Notes under the pieces: model-generated
Told to the model about the DNA's origin: nothing
The model's database searches: none
The model's input: only the letters and a program-made list of their open reading frames with translations
Origin: Pseudorhizobium flavum
Lineage (GTDB): Bacteria; Pseudomonadota; Alphaproteobacteria; Rhizobiales; Rhizobiaceae
Reading direction: 5' to 3'
Assembly: GCF_902502825.2 (NCBI RefSeq)
Contig: NZ_LR723673.1
Span: 86,935-150,934, forward strand
DNA length: 64,000 nucleotides
In this document: in pieces, positions 56,465-64,000 of the stretch
How the letters are laid out: every line of letters starts with the position of its first letter
How positions within the stretch are numbered: the first letter of the stretch is position 1
Program-made: the position numbers and the translations under genes

Positions 56465-57915
56465 ACCCTTTTCGCCGCCTCCCGATGAGGCTGGCTGATC
56501 TCGAGAGGGAAGACCTTCGCCGGATTCAGCAGCCAATGAGGATCGAGCGCCCCCTTGATCTCCATCTGGATCGCCATGTCGTCCGGCGCATATTGCTTCG
56601 TCATAAGGTCGCGTTTTTCGATCCCCACGCCGTGTTCGCCAGTGAGGCAGCCGCCCATGTCCACGCACAAGCGAAGAATGTCGCTTCCGAAGGATTCGGC
56701 TCGCTCGAGGTCGCCGGGCTTGTTGGCGTCGAACAAGATCAGGGGGTGCATGTTTCCGTCGCCGGCATGAAAGACATTGGCGACCTCAAGCCCGTGTTCC
56801 TTTGAGAGCTCGCCGATCCGTTTCAGGGTGTGGGGCAGCTTCGAAACCGGCACCGTGCCGTCGAGGCACAGATAGTCGCCTAAGCGGCCCATCGCCCCGA
56901 AGGCCGATTTGCGGCCCTTCCATATCGCCAGCGACTCGTCGGCGTTGCGGCTGCTGCGGAATTCGGCGGGGTTCAGTTCCGATGAGATTGCCTTGATGCG
57001 CTCGATCTGATCGGCGATTTCGTCTTCCGAGCCCTCGACCTCGACGATCAGGACGGCGGCGCAATCGGGATAGCCCACTTTTGCAAAGGCCTCGACCGCA
57101 CGCAGGCAGACATCGTCCATGTACTCGATCGCCACCGGCAGGAGGCCGGAGCGAATGATGCGGGCCACGCATTCGCCCGCCGTTTCGGCGCTGTCAAAGC
57201 CAATCAGCATCGGCCGTGCGCCCTCGGGGCGCGGCAGGATGCGCAACGTCGCTTCGGTCACGATCGCGAGTTGCCCTTCGGAGCCGCAGATAAGCCCCAG
57301 GATGTCCAGACCCGCCATGCCGAGATGGGGACCGCCAAGCTGGACGATCTCTCCGGTGGCAAGCACCATGCGGACGCCGAGAAGGTTGTTCGTGGTGACG
57401 CCGTATTTCAGGCAGTGGGCGCCGCCGGAATTCATCCCGATATTCCCGGCGATCGTGCACGCAAGCTGCGACGACGGGTCCGGTGCGTAGAAAAACCCTT
57501 CCGCCTCCAGCTCCGCGCTGACGGAAAGGTTGGTGACGCCCGTCTGAACCCTGATGAAACGGTTTGCGGTATCTATCTCGAGAACGGCCCGCAGCCGCAT
57601 GGTGCCGATGACCACGCTATCGGCAGTCGGAAGCGCTCCGCCTGCCAGCGACGTGCCGGCACCGCGCGGGATAACCGGAACACGCAGATCGTGGCAAATC
57701 TTCATCGCCGCCGCCACCTGCTCGGTAGTGCACGGTAGAACCACGGCGAGCGGCGGACATCGGTAGGCGGTCAGCGCGTCGCACTCATATGCGCGGGTTT
57801 CCTCGGGGTCCGAGACGATCGCATCCGCGGGAAGGACGGCCCTCAACGCCGCGACGATTTCGGGCTTGCGGGCGATGATCGCAGCGTCGGGAGCGGGCAT
57901 GGCAATTCTGGACAT
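56461..57915 (-). CDS. glcD: glycolate oxidase catalytic subunit GlcD (FAD-linked)
   Basis: 484-aa FAD-linked 2-hydroxyacid dehydrogenase of the GlcD/D-LDH group. FAD-binding stretches VPVIPRGAGTSLAGGALP and CTIAGNIGMNSGGAHCLKYGVTTNNLLGVRMV, then C-terminal ANVFHAGDGNMHPLILFD and GGCLTGEHGVGIEKRDLM. It would oxidise glycolate or another 2-hydroxy acid. I start at the ATG at 57915; ATG 57900 is possible. First of glcDEF; the gap to the CoA-transferase gene (255 bp) has no gene I recognise. Confidence 0.92.
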   Translation of the reverse strand: MSRIAMPAPDAAIIARKPEIVAALRAVLPADAIVSDPEETRAYECDALTAYRCPPLAVVLPCTTEQVAAAMKICHDLRVPVIPRGAGTSLAGGALPTADSVVIGTMRLRAVLEIDTANRFIRVQTGVTNLSVSAELEAEGFFYAPDPSSQLACTIAGNIGMNSGGAHCLKYGVTTNNLLGVRMVLATGEIVQLGGPHLGMAGLDILGLICGSEGQLAIVTEATLRILPRPEGARPMLIGFDSAETAGECVARIIRSGLLPVAIEYMDDVCLRAVEAFAKVGYPDCAAVLIVEVEGSEDEIADQIERIKAISSELNPAEFRSSRNADESLAIWKGRKSAFGAMGRLGDYLCLDGTVPVSKLPHTLKRIGELSKEHGLEVANVFHAGDGNMHPLILFDANKPGDLERAESFGSDILRLCVDMGGCLTGEHGVGIEKRDLMTKQYAPDDMAIQMEIKGALDPHWLLNPAKVFPLEISQPHREAAKRV

Positions 57916-58170
57916 TGGCTCAAACCTGTCTGATCGAAAGCATCGAAGAACGAGACGCTCCTTCGCACCCGCCTTCATCGAGGCACAAAAGATGCGCAGG
58001 CTCGCGATGAGGCGACCTATGAGCATCGCAGCTGTTTACCGGGCTCCACGCGGGAGATCCGCTGGGCGAAGGAGAAGCGCGATATCTCGCTGCGGCGGCT
58101 CGCCAGCGATAGTCTTGGCACGTCGAACGCCTGACAACCGCAACCGAGGGCGCGCGCAGCCCGCCCTGTG

Positions 58171-59388
58171 TCATCCGCAATAGATAATCTTGTCCTTCTC
58201 AAGCCGCGATATTTCATCATCGCCGATGTCGAGGATTGAATTGAGGATGTGCTTCGTATGCTCCCCAAGCATCGGGGGACTGATGGAATACTCGATTTCC
58301 GTTTGCGAGAATTTGATCGGATTGGCCACGAGCGGCACCGTCTTGCCCGTGGTGTGGGGAAGGTTGATCTGCAATTGGCGATGGATGACCTGCGGATGCG
58401 CGAATGCCTGGTCGAGCCGGTTGATCGACGCGCATGGTACGCCGATGGGTTCGAGAAGGGCGATCCAGTACTCCGTCGTTTCCTGGGTAAGATGCTCGGT
58501 CAGGATCGAGACCAGAGCGTCGCGGTTCGCCAGGCGATCCGTGTTGGTGGTGAAACGGGGGTCATCGCAGAGGACTTGCAGCCCGGACGCCATGCAGAAT
58601 TTCCTGAACTGCTGGTCGTTCCCCACCGCGAGGACGAATGACCCGTTGCTCGACCTGAACACCTGATAGGGCACGATGTTCGGATGAGCATTTCCATATC
58701 GCCGCGGCGGTTTCCCGGTGGTCAGGTAGTTCAGATTCTGGTTCGCCAGAGCGGCAAGCTGGACATCGAGAAGCGCCATGTCGATATGCTGGCCCTCGCC
58801 CGTCCGCTCGCGATGCAGTAAGGCCGACAGCACGCCCGTTGCGCTGTACATTCCGGTGAGGAGATCGGAAATTGGGACGCCGACCTTCTGGGGCCCGCCG
58901 CCGGGTTTGTCGTCGGCCTCGCCCGTGATGCTCATCAGCCCGGATATGGCTTGGATGGCCATGTCGTATCCGGCCACGGTCTTCATCGGGCCGGTCTGGC
59001 CGTATCCCGTGATGGAGCAGTACACTATGTCCGGCTTGATGAGGCGGAGCGTTTCAAAATCCAGCCCATACCGCTTCATGTCGCCGACCTTGTAGTTCTC
59101 GATAAGAACGTCGGCCTTCTTGACCAGAGATCGAACGATGTCAGCGCCGGCTTGCGTGGCGATGTCTACGCAAATCGAATGCTTACCGCGATTGGCGCTG
59201 AGGAAATAGGCGCTCTCGGTCGTTCCATCCAGATGCGGTGGGCCCCAGTGGCGGGTGTCGTCGCCGGTAAAGGGGCGTTCGATCTTCCAGACCGTCGCCC
59301 CTAGATCGGCTAAAAGCTGCCCGAGCCACGGGCCCGCTAGAATCCTCGATAGATCAAGAACTTGGTATCCACTCAACGGTCCGGCCAT
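58171..59388 (-). CDS. class III (CaiB/BaiF) CoA transferase
   Basis: 405-aa member of the CaiB/BaiF (formyl-CoA transferase) family. LSGYQVLDLSRILAGPWLGQLLADLGATVWKIERP is the usual start, the likely catalytic aspartate is D175 in VPISDLLTGM, and GEGQHIDMALLD follows. It would move CoA between two carboxylic acids. In front of glcDEF it may activate a dicarboxylate or hydroxyacid. Start at the ATG 59388; a GTG three codons upstream is possible. Divergent from the ABC importer. Confidence 0.92.
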   Translation of the reverse strand: MAGPLSGYQVLDLSRILAGPWLGQLLADLGATVWKIERPFTGDDTRHWGPPHLDGTTESAYFLSANRGKHSICVDIATQAGADIVRSLVKKADVLIENYKVGDMKRYGLDFETLRLIKPDIVYCSITGYGQTGPMKTVAGYDMAIQAISGLMSITGEADDKPGGGPQKVGVPISDLLTGMYSATGVLSALLHRERTGEGQHIDMALLDVQLAALANQNLNYLTTGKPPRRYGNAHPNIVPYQVFRSSNGSFVLAVGNDQQFRKFCMASGLQVLCDDPRFTTNTDRLANRDALVSILTEHLTQETTEYWIALLEPIGVPCASINRLDQAFAHPQVIHRQLQINLPHTTGKTVPLVANPIKFSQTEIEYSISPPMLGEHTKHILNSILDIGDDEISRLEKDKIIYCG

Positions 59389-59461
59389 CTCAACCACTCA
59401 CATTGCGATTAACGTGCCTCTCTATGGAAGCTATGGCGAAACCGTAACTGGACATACCAGA

Positions 59462-59474
59462 TTGGTCAATCCAA
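59462..59474. promoter_or_regulatory. TTGG-N5-CCAA palindrome, putative GntR operator
   Basis: TTGGTCAATCCAA is a TTGG-N5-CCAA inverted repeat 74 bp upstream of the CoA-transferase start. It matches the pattern of the sites at 59545 and 50961. Confidence 0.45.
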
Positions 59475-59544
59475 TAATTTTTGCCCCGCGTCCTGTGGGT
59501 GCTATAAAAAATCTATCAAGGGGGACATTGACGAAGCAGCGGGG

Positions 59545-59567
59545 TTGGTCTATCCAATTTGGTCTAC
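59545..59567. promoter_or_regulatory. tandem TTGGT operator-like sites upstream of the importer
   Basis: TTGGTCTATCCAA (59545-59557) overlaps CCAATTTGGTCTAC (59554-59567). The first is an inverted repeat; the second shares CCAATTTGGT with the site upstream of the GntR gene. Position is about 80 bp before the ATPase gene. Confidence 0.5.
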
Positions 59568-59637
59568 AAGTAGGTCATCGGGAGGGATGGCCTGCGAAGC
59601 CCACAACAGGGCATCACGTTTAGGGAGGTTACGCTGC

Positions 59638-60756
59638 ATGGCGCGAATATCGCTCCAAAATGTCTCCAAGTCGTTTGGTGGCGACCAGGGCCCATGGGCC
59701 GTCAAGGATTTCTGCCTGGAGATAGAGGATGGCGAGCTCATTGTTTTTGTCGGACCTTCCGGATGCGGAAAATCGACGACACTGCGGATGATCGCCGGCC
59801 TCGACGACACCACTTCAGGCGCTATCATAATCGGCGGGAGGGATGTCACCGGACTGCCTCCGAAAGATCGCAACGTCGCGATGGTCTTTCAGAACTATGC
59901 GCTATATCCCCAGAAGTCGGTCTACGACAACATGGCATTCGGCCTACGGGTGCGCGGTGAAGCGAAGCAGGAGATTGACCGGCGGGTGAGGGCCGCGGCG
60001 GCCAGCCTAGATCTCGAAGCCCTGCTCGACCGCAAGCCGCGACAGCTCTCGGGCGGTCAGATGCAGCGTGTCGCCCTTGGGCGTGCGCTCGTGCGGGACC
60101 CCGATGTTTTCCTTCTGGACGAACCGCTGTCCAATCTCGACGCGAAACTGCGCGTGAAGATGCGCGAAGAAATCACGACGCTCCATGCCCGGCTCCGGGC
60201 GACGATGATCTTCGTGACACATGACCAAGTCGAAGCAATGACGCTCGGGGACCGCATCGTGATCATGCGCGATGGCGTGATCCAGCAGGCTGGGAGACCT
60301 CTCGAACTCTATGACCGTCCCGCAAACACGTTCGTCGCTGGGTTTATTGGTTCGCCCGAAATGAACCTGATCGACGGGCATTTGGTCGACGCTAGCGGAC
60401 GGCTCGAAGTGCGATCCGGAGACCTATCGGTAGGCATACCAGATAAAACCTTCGCCAAGTACGGACAAAGCGTGACGCTTGGAATCCGGCCCGAGCACCT
60501 CGTCATCTCCAACGATTCCCCGCTTGAGATGAGCGTAAGCTTGGTCGAGCAGATCGGAGCGCAGACTTATCTCATGGGCACGCTGGCCGGCCATAAGATG
60601 CGTGCCGTCGTCGAGCGCCGCGACGAAATCCGCGCCGGTGACAGAATCCCGATCGCCCTCCCGAGTGAGCGGCTTCACCTGTTCGAGTCCGCGAGCGGTG
60701 CGTCGCTCCGGATAGCGGAAACGGGTGGCAAAATCAGAGCGAAGGAAAGTGCGTGA
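59638..60756 (+). CDS. sugar-type ABC transporter ATP-binding protein (UgpC/MsmK type)
   Basis: 372-aa ATPase. Walker A GPSGCGKST is at 39-47, signature LSGGQMQR at 137-144, Walker B FLLDEP at 158-163, and a C-terminal OB-fold (TOBE) regulatory domain with VTLGIRPEHLVI. The ATG at 59638 follows GGGAGG. First gene of the importer operon; class CUT1, carrying di-/oligosaccharides, glycerol phosphates or polyols. Confidence 0.92.
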   Translation: MARISLQNVSKSFGGDQGPWAVKDFCLEIEDGELIVFVGPSGCGKSTTLRMIAGLDDTTSGAIIIGGRDVTGLPPKDRNVAMVFQNYALYPQKSVYDNMAFGLRVRGEAKQEIDRRVRAAAASLDLEALLDRKPRQLSGGQMQRVALGRALVRDPDVFLLDEPLSNLDAKLRVKMREEITTLHARLRATMIFVTHDQVEAMTLGDRIVIMRDGVIQQAGRPLELYDRPANTFVAGFIGSPEMNLIDGHLVDASGRLEVRSGDLSVGIPDKTFAKYGQSVTLGIRPEHLVISNDSPLEMSVSLVEQIGAQTYLMGTLAGHKMRAVVERRDEIRAGDRIPIALPSERLHLFESASGASLRIAETGGKIRAKESA

Positions 60757-60971
60757 TCCACCCCTGCGAGATCGCCGGGTCAGATTGAGATACTGCGCCC
60801 CTGGACCGTGGGTCGCGGAATTCGACTTCAACGGATGCTCTGTATCGCGTGCTGACGAAAGCATCTCTGGATGCGCCATAAAGGAAGAAATTCACCACTA
60901 TACTCGATACGGGCGAATTAATTCTTGTCAATTTGGCTTGAACTGACGTCTTAACATGGGAGGAGCATGAA

Positions 60972-62315
60972 ATGAGCATCTACATTCCAGGTCACAAAAG
61001 AATGGCGGCGGGCCTGTCGGGCATGACCCGCCGTAACTTTCTAGGAACAGCGGCCGTCGTCGGAGCGAGCGTGGCGGCGCCCGCCGTGCGAGCCCAGTCC
61101 GGCGTCACGCTTCGTTTTCTCAACCAAGAAACTTCGGTCGCCAGTCAGGCTGCCCTTAAAAAGGCGTGCGACGAATACGAAAGCAAATTCGGCGTCAGAA
61201 TAATTGTAGATTCGACTCCCATCAGCGGTACGACGCAAAAAGCGATGGCGGCGATCAATGCTGGCCAGTCATACGATATTTATACTGCCGGCTTCATTGC
61301 GGGTATTTTGCAGTTCGTTCAGGCGGGCGTTCTTCTGCCGGTCACCGACCTGGTAAAAAAGTACGACTGGGGCAAAGGCGCTGCCTGGGAGTATGAGGGT
61401 GAGAACTGGTACTATCCGTTCGATTACAATCTGGTCGTAAATTACTACAGGAAAGACCTCTACGCCCAGAAGGGTCTGAAGGTCCCGGAGACGTCGGGCG
61501 ATTTCTTGAAGAACTGCGAGGCGCTTACCGTCAATAATAGTGGAAATGTTGATGTTGGCGGCTGCGTCATACCGCTGGCAAGCGACTCCGCGACGAATTG
61601 GGCGAGCTTTGGAAATATGTTCGCGGAAGGCACACAGCTTTTTGACAAAGACTGGAATGTCGTTCTCGACCAAGGCGAGAATCTCGATCGTGCCACGCGC
61701 TTTTTGGATCTTTATGGCGAGCTGTATAAGACCATGCCGCCCGGCATGAACGCCGTCGGCTACGCTCAACTAATGAGTCTCTTCACCACCGGAAAGGCTG
61801 CTCACACGCTCTATTCAGGCCGCCTGGTCGAATCCCTCGAGGCAACAAATCCTGCGCTGGCAGATCAGTACGGCATCTTTGCCTCGCCCAGCAGCAGCGG
61901 TCAGAAGGCGCTTTCCTATGCCTTTGACGGCTTCTGCGTCTTCAAGACGAAGCAGAGCGAGGAGGCAGTCAAATTCCTACAGTGGTTCGCTGACGAGCAC
62001 TACGTGGATTGGTTGCTTTCCGCATGGATGAACAACCATCCGTCTCGCTTGGATATCTACGAAAATGAGCGGTGGAAGAGCCATCCCATGATCAAGAAGC
62101 ATTGGGAAACGATGATGCAGATGAAGTCCTTCATCGAGGGGGACGGCGTTACCATCACGGCGATTGACACCAGCGGCCCTTCCATCGACATGCGTGCTTG
62201 TAACGTGTTCAACGCAAATGTCATGCCGGAGATGCTCCAGCAGAAAGTCCTCGGCAACACCTCGTCTGCTGATTGCGTCGCCGCGGCCGCGCAACGCATT
62301 CGCTCCCTCATCTAA
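60972..62315 (+). CDS. sugar-type ABC substrate-binding protein with Tat signal
   Basis: 447-aa extracellular solute-binding protein of family 1. A twin-arginine signal is at 18-40 (MTRRNFLGTAAVVGASVAAPAVRA), so it is probably exported folded. DEYESKFGVRIIVDSTPISGTTQKAM and GQSYDIYTAGFIAGILQFVQAGVLLPVTDLV are typical of the fold. The ATG at 60972 follows GGGAGGAG. The ligand is unknown. Confidence 0.9.
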   Translation: MSIYIPGHKRMAAGLSGMTRRNFLGTAAVVGASVAAPAVRAQSGVTLRFLNQETSVASQAALKKACDEYESKFGVRIIVDSTPISGTTQKAMAAINAGQSYDIYTAGFIAGILQFVQAGVLLPVTDLVKKYDWGKGAAWEYEGENWYYPFDYNLVVNYYRKDLYAQKGLKVPETSGDFLKNCEALTVNNSGNVDVGGCVIPLASDSATNWASFGNMFAEGTQLFDKDWNVVLDQGENLDRATRFLDLYGELYKTMPPGMNAVGYAQLMSLFTTGKAAHTLYSGRLVESLEATNPALADQYGIFASPSSSGQKALSYAFDGFCVFKTKQSEEAVKFLQWFADEHYVDWLLSAWMNNHPSRLDIYENERWKSHPMIKKHWETMMQMKSFIEGDGVTITAIDTSGPSIDMRACNVFNANVMPEMLQQKVLGNTSSADCVAAAAQRIRSLI

Positions 62316-62320
62316 TTGCA

Positions 62321-62348
62321 GATCGGGGTGGTCTCTGCCGCCCCGATC
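62321..62348 (+). terminator. intercistronic hairpin between binding protein and permease genes
   Basis: GATCGGGG and CCCCGATC form a perfect 8-bp stem that can extend inward (GG/CC). There is no T-run, so it fits an attenuating or mRNA-stabilising hairpin between the highly expressed binding protein and the permease and not a strong terminator. Confidence 0.5.
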
Positions 62349-62370
62349 GTTCGTCCAAAGGATGATTCTT

Positions 62371-63243
62371 ATGGTTCAGGACCGGCGAATTGTTACGTTG
62401 TTTATAGGCAGTATATCACTGCTTGCAATTATTATTGGCGCCCCGTTAATTTACGCGGTTATGCTATCATTCTATTCGGCAAGTTCGTTTATCGGCGAAC
62501 CTCAGTGGGCCGGCCTGAGCAACTACAGCAAGGTATTGCGAGATCCTCTTTTCTGGAATTCGTTGACGAACGGCCTCACAATCGCGATTACGTCAATTGT
62601 CCTGCAGGTTGTTCTGGGCGTCGGCATAGCGATGGTGCTTAACAAGCGCTTTCTTGGCCAGACGGTTGTACGCGCGATCGCCATTCTTCCGTACTTCCTG
62701 CCGACCGTTGTCGCCTGCCTGGTAGCCCAATGGATTCTCGAGCCAAATTACGGATTGCTCAAGAGCGCTCTCGCATCCATCGGTGTCGGAATGCTCGATT
62801 GGAGTTCTCATGCCTTCACGGCCAAAGGCACAATCGTCCTCGTTAGCGTGTGGTTGTGGACACCTTTTGTCGTAACCTGTGTTCTTGCCGGTTTGCAGAC
62901 GATCCCAACGCAACTTTATGAAGCCGCGCGCGTCGATGGCGCGGGAGCCTGGCGGCAATTCTGGCACATCACGATACCGGGCTTACGCTCGGTTCTGATC
63001 GTGGTCATCCTTCTGCGCGGCATCTGGATGTTCAACAAGTTCGATGTGATATGGCTTTTGACGAAAGGCGGGCCGCTGAACCAGACAGAGACCTTGCCTA
63101 CCTTGGCCTATAGGAAGTCGTTTCTGGAGTACAATCTGGGCGGGGGCGCCGCTGTGGCAACGATCTCCTTCCTTATTCTCTCAGGCGTCATTCTCATCTA
63201 TCTGCGCCTATTCCCCATCGACGATGCAAAGCAAGGGAGATAA
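62371..63243 (+). CDS. sugar-type ABC permease (MalF/UgpA type)
   Basis: 290-aa permease with about six membrane helices, the first at 11-33 (FIGSISLLAIIIGAPLIYAVMLS). The EAA loop reads LYEAARVDGAGAWRQFWHITIPGL. Start at ATG 62371 behind AAAGGA; ATG 62362 is in frame. Pairs with the permease that follows 2 bp later. Confidence 0.92.
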   Translation: MVQDRRIVTLFIGSISLLAIIIGAPLIYAVMLSFYSASSFIGEPQWAGLSNYSKVLRDPLFWNSLTNGLTIAITSIVLQVVLGVGIAMVLNKRFLGQTVVRAIAILPYFLPTVVACLVAQWILEPNYGLLKSALASIGVGMLDWSSHAFTAKGTIVLVSVWLWTPFVVTCVLAGLQTIPTQLYEAARVDGAGAWRQFWHITIPGLRSVLIVVILLRGIWMFNKFDVIWLLTKGGPLNQTETLPTLAYRKSFLEYNLGGGAAVATISFLILSGVILIYLRLFPIDDAKQGR

Positions 63244-63245
63244 CA

Positions 63246-64000
63246 ATGAATAGCCATGTAGAGCGATTGCCCATTGATTCCCGCCCGCAGATACCAGAGC
63301 GCGAGCCGATTCGTCCGAAATCGTCGCTGCAACACGGGAGCAGGGTTCAGGACAGCACCTTCTGGAGACTATTTAAAAGGCTGTCAGGAAAAGTTGCACT
63401 CTATGTAACAGTACTCGTTATCTGCCTGTATTCGTTCTTTCCGATATACTGGATGATAATTTCAAGCCTGAGGCCTTCGGAACGACTTTTCCTCGACACA
63501 TCTCTGGTATTCTGGCCACCGGACCTGACGTCATACATTTCCCTATTCCGGCAGACGAACTATGTCGTCAATTTTCTGAATAGCGCTCTAATGGCGGTTG
63601 CGACGATTACCGTCTCCCTCATGCTGTCGGCATTTGTCGCTTATGGCGCCACCCGGCTGCGTTTTCGGGGCAAGACTATGCTCGTGGCATCGATGCTTTT
63701 TGCCTACATGTTCCCACCCCTCATGCTGGCGATCCCGATGGCGGCAACTTTCCGCACAATCGGCCTCACCGACACACTGTGGGGGCTGTTGATCGCACAT
63801 CTTGCAATTTCACTGCCGCTAGCGGTCTGGTTGCTCTGGGGGTTCTTTAAGTCAATGCCGTTCGACCTTGAGGAGGCCGCGATGGTTGACGGCTGCTCTC
63901 AATTCGAAGCGTTCATCAAGGTCGTCTTGCCGCTGTCCGCTCCCGGGCTCATCACTGTCGCCATCTTCTCCTTCCTCCTTTCTTGGGCCGACTATGTGTT
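63246..64000 (+). CDS. sugar-type ABC permease (MalG/UgpE type), 3' end outside window
   Basis: Partial CDS of 251 codons running off the right edge. After a 45-residue cytoplasmic N-terminus come membrane segments (VALYVTVLVICLYSFFPIYWMIISSLRPS) and the EAA loop FDLEEAAMVDGCSQFEAFIKVVLPLSAPGL. Second permease of the importer, 2 bp after the first. Confidence 0.9.
   Translation, partial: MNSHVERLPIDSRPQIPEREPIRPKSSLQHGSRVQDSTFWRLFKRLSGKVALYVTVLVICLYSFFPIYWMIISSLRPSERLFLDTSLVFWPPDLTSYISLFRQTNYVVNFLNSALMAVATITVSLMLSAFVAYGATRLRFRGKTMLVASMLFAYMFPPLMLAIPMAATFRTIGLTDTLWGLLIAHLAISLPLAVWLLWGFFKSMPFDLEEAAMVDGCSQFEAFIKVVLPLSAPGLITVAIFSFLLSWADYV

Noticed and set aside
60915..60945. Further CAATTTGG motif upstream of the importer binding-protein gene
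   Set aside because: Only eight bases match the GntR-site core and there is no inverted partner; too weak to list as an operator.

Overview
The window is a piece of a large rhizobial (Rhizobium/Sinorhizobium/Agrobacterium-type) plasmid. The evidence is a repABC replicator (16.8-20.5 kb), a complete Ti/Ri-type trb mating-pair operon led by a LuxI-family traI (6.1-16.4 kb), two tra-box-like palindromes between traI and repA, and catabolic loci typical of alphaproteobacterial accessory replicons. No rRNA, tRNA or CRISPR array was seen. All assignments come from reading the sequence; no database search was run.

Layout. 0-4.8 kb: a catabolic operon that matches the cyclohexanecarboxylate/alicyclic-acid route (CoA ligase cut by the window edge, BadH-like dehydrogenase, BadI-like ring-cleaving hydrolase, alpha/beta hydrolase, MarR regulator of BadR type). 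4.8-5.6 kb: a decayed panB on the minus strand. 6.1-16.4 kb: trbI-H-G-F-L-K-J-E-D-C-B and traI, all on the minus strand with tightly overlapping genes. 16.4-20.6 kb: traI/repA control region, repA, repB, an antisense ctRNA, and repC, with a perfect 20-bp direct repeat after repA and after repC. 20.6-27.4 kb: an accessory stretch holding a nucleotide-cyclase-like protein of unknown role, a relic and an intact copy of a tyrosine recombinase, an unrecognised 404-aa protein, an RHE_PE00001-family protein and a truncated nuclease-like gene. 27.7-30.5 kb: a right-truncated Tn3-family transposon.

30.6-41.4 kb: a full histidine utilisation locus (hutC, hutF, hutI, hutH, hutG, hutU, hutD) with an NMT1-type ABC transporter. 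Histidine would go through urocanate, imidazolone propionate, formiminoglutamate and N-formylglutamate to glutamate and formate. Two GTNTANAC palindromes suggest direct HutC control. 42-45.9 kb: an argH paralogue in one operon with a polar amino-acid ABC transporter, followed by a LysR regulator. 47.0-51 kb: vapBC, a truncated phosphoribosyltransferase fragment, an intact ISL3-family IS and an internally deleted copy of it.

51-64 kb: an FCD-type GntR regulator, a decayed stretch, glcG, a deleted malate synthase G pseudogene, glcF-glcE-glcD, a class III CoA transferase, and a divergent sugar-type ABC importer running off the right edge. A shared CCAATTTGGT operator-like motif upstream of both the GntR gene and the importer suggests one regulon.

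The most interesting unexplained items are the cyclase-like gene beside repC, the duplicated recombinase-plus-divergent-gene module carrying the orphan 22.1-23.4 kb gene, the shared C-terminal tail of TrbJ and TrbK, the 20-bp repeat bracketing repB-repC, and the GntR/CoA-transferase/hydroxyacid-oxidase/importer regulon.
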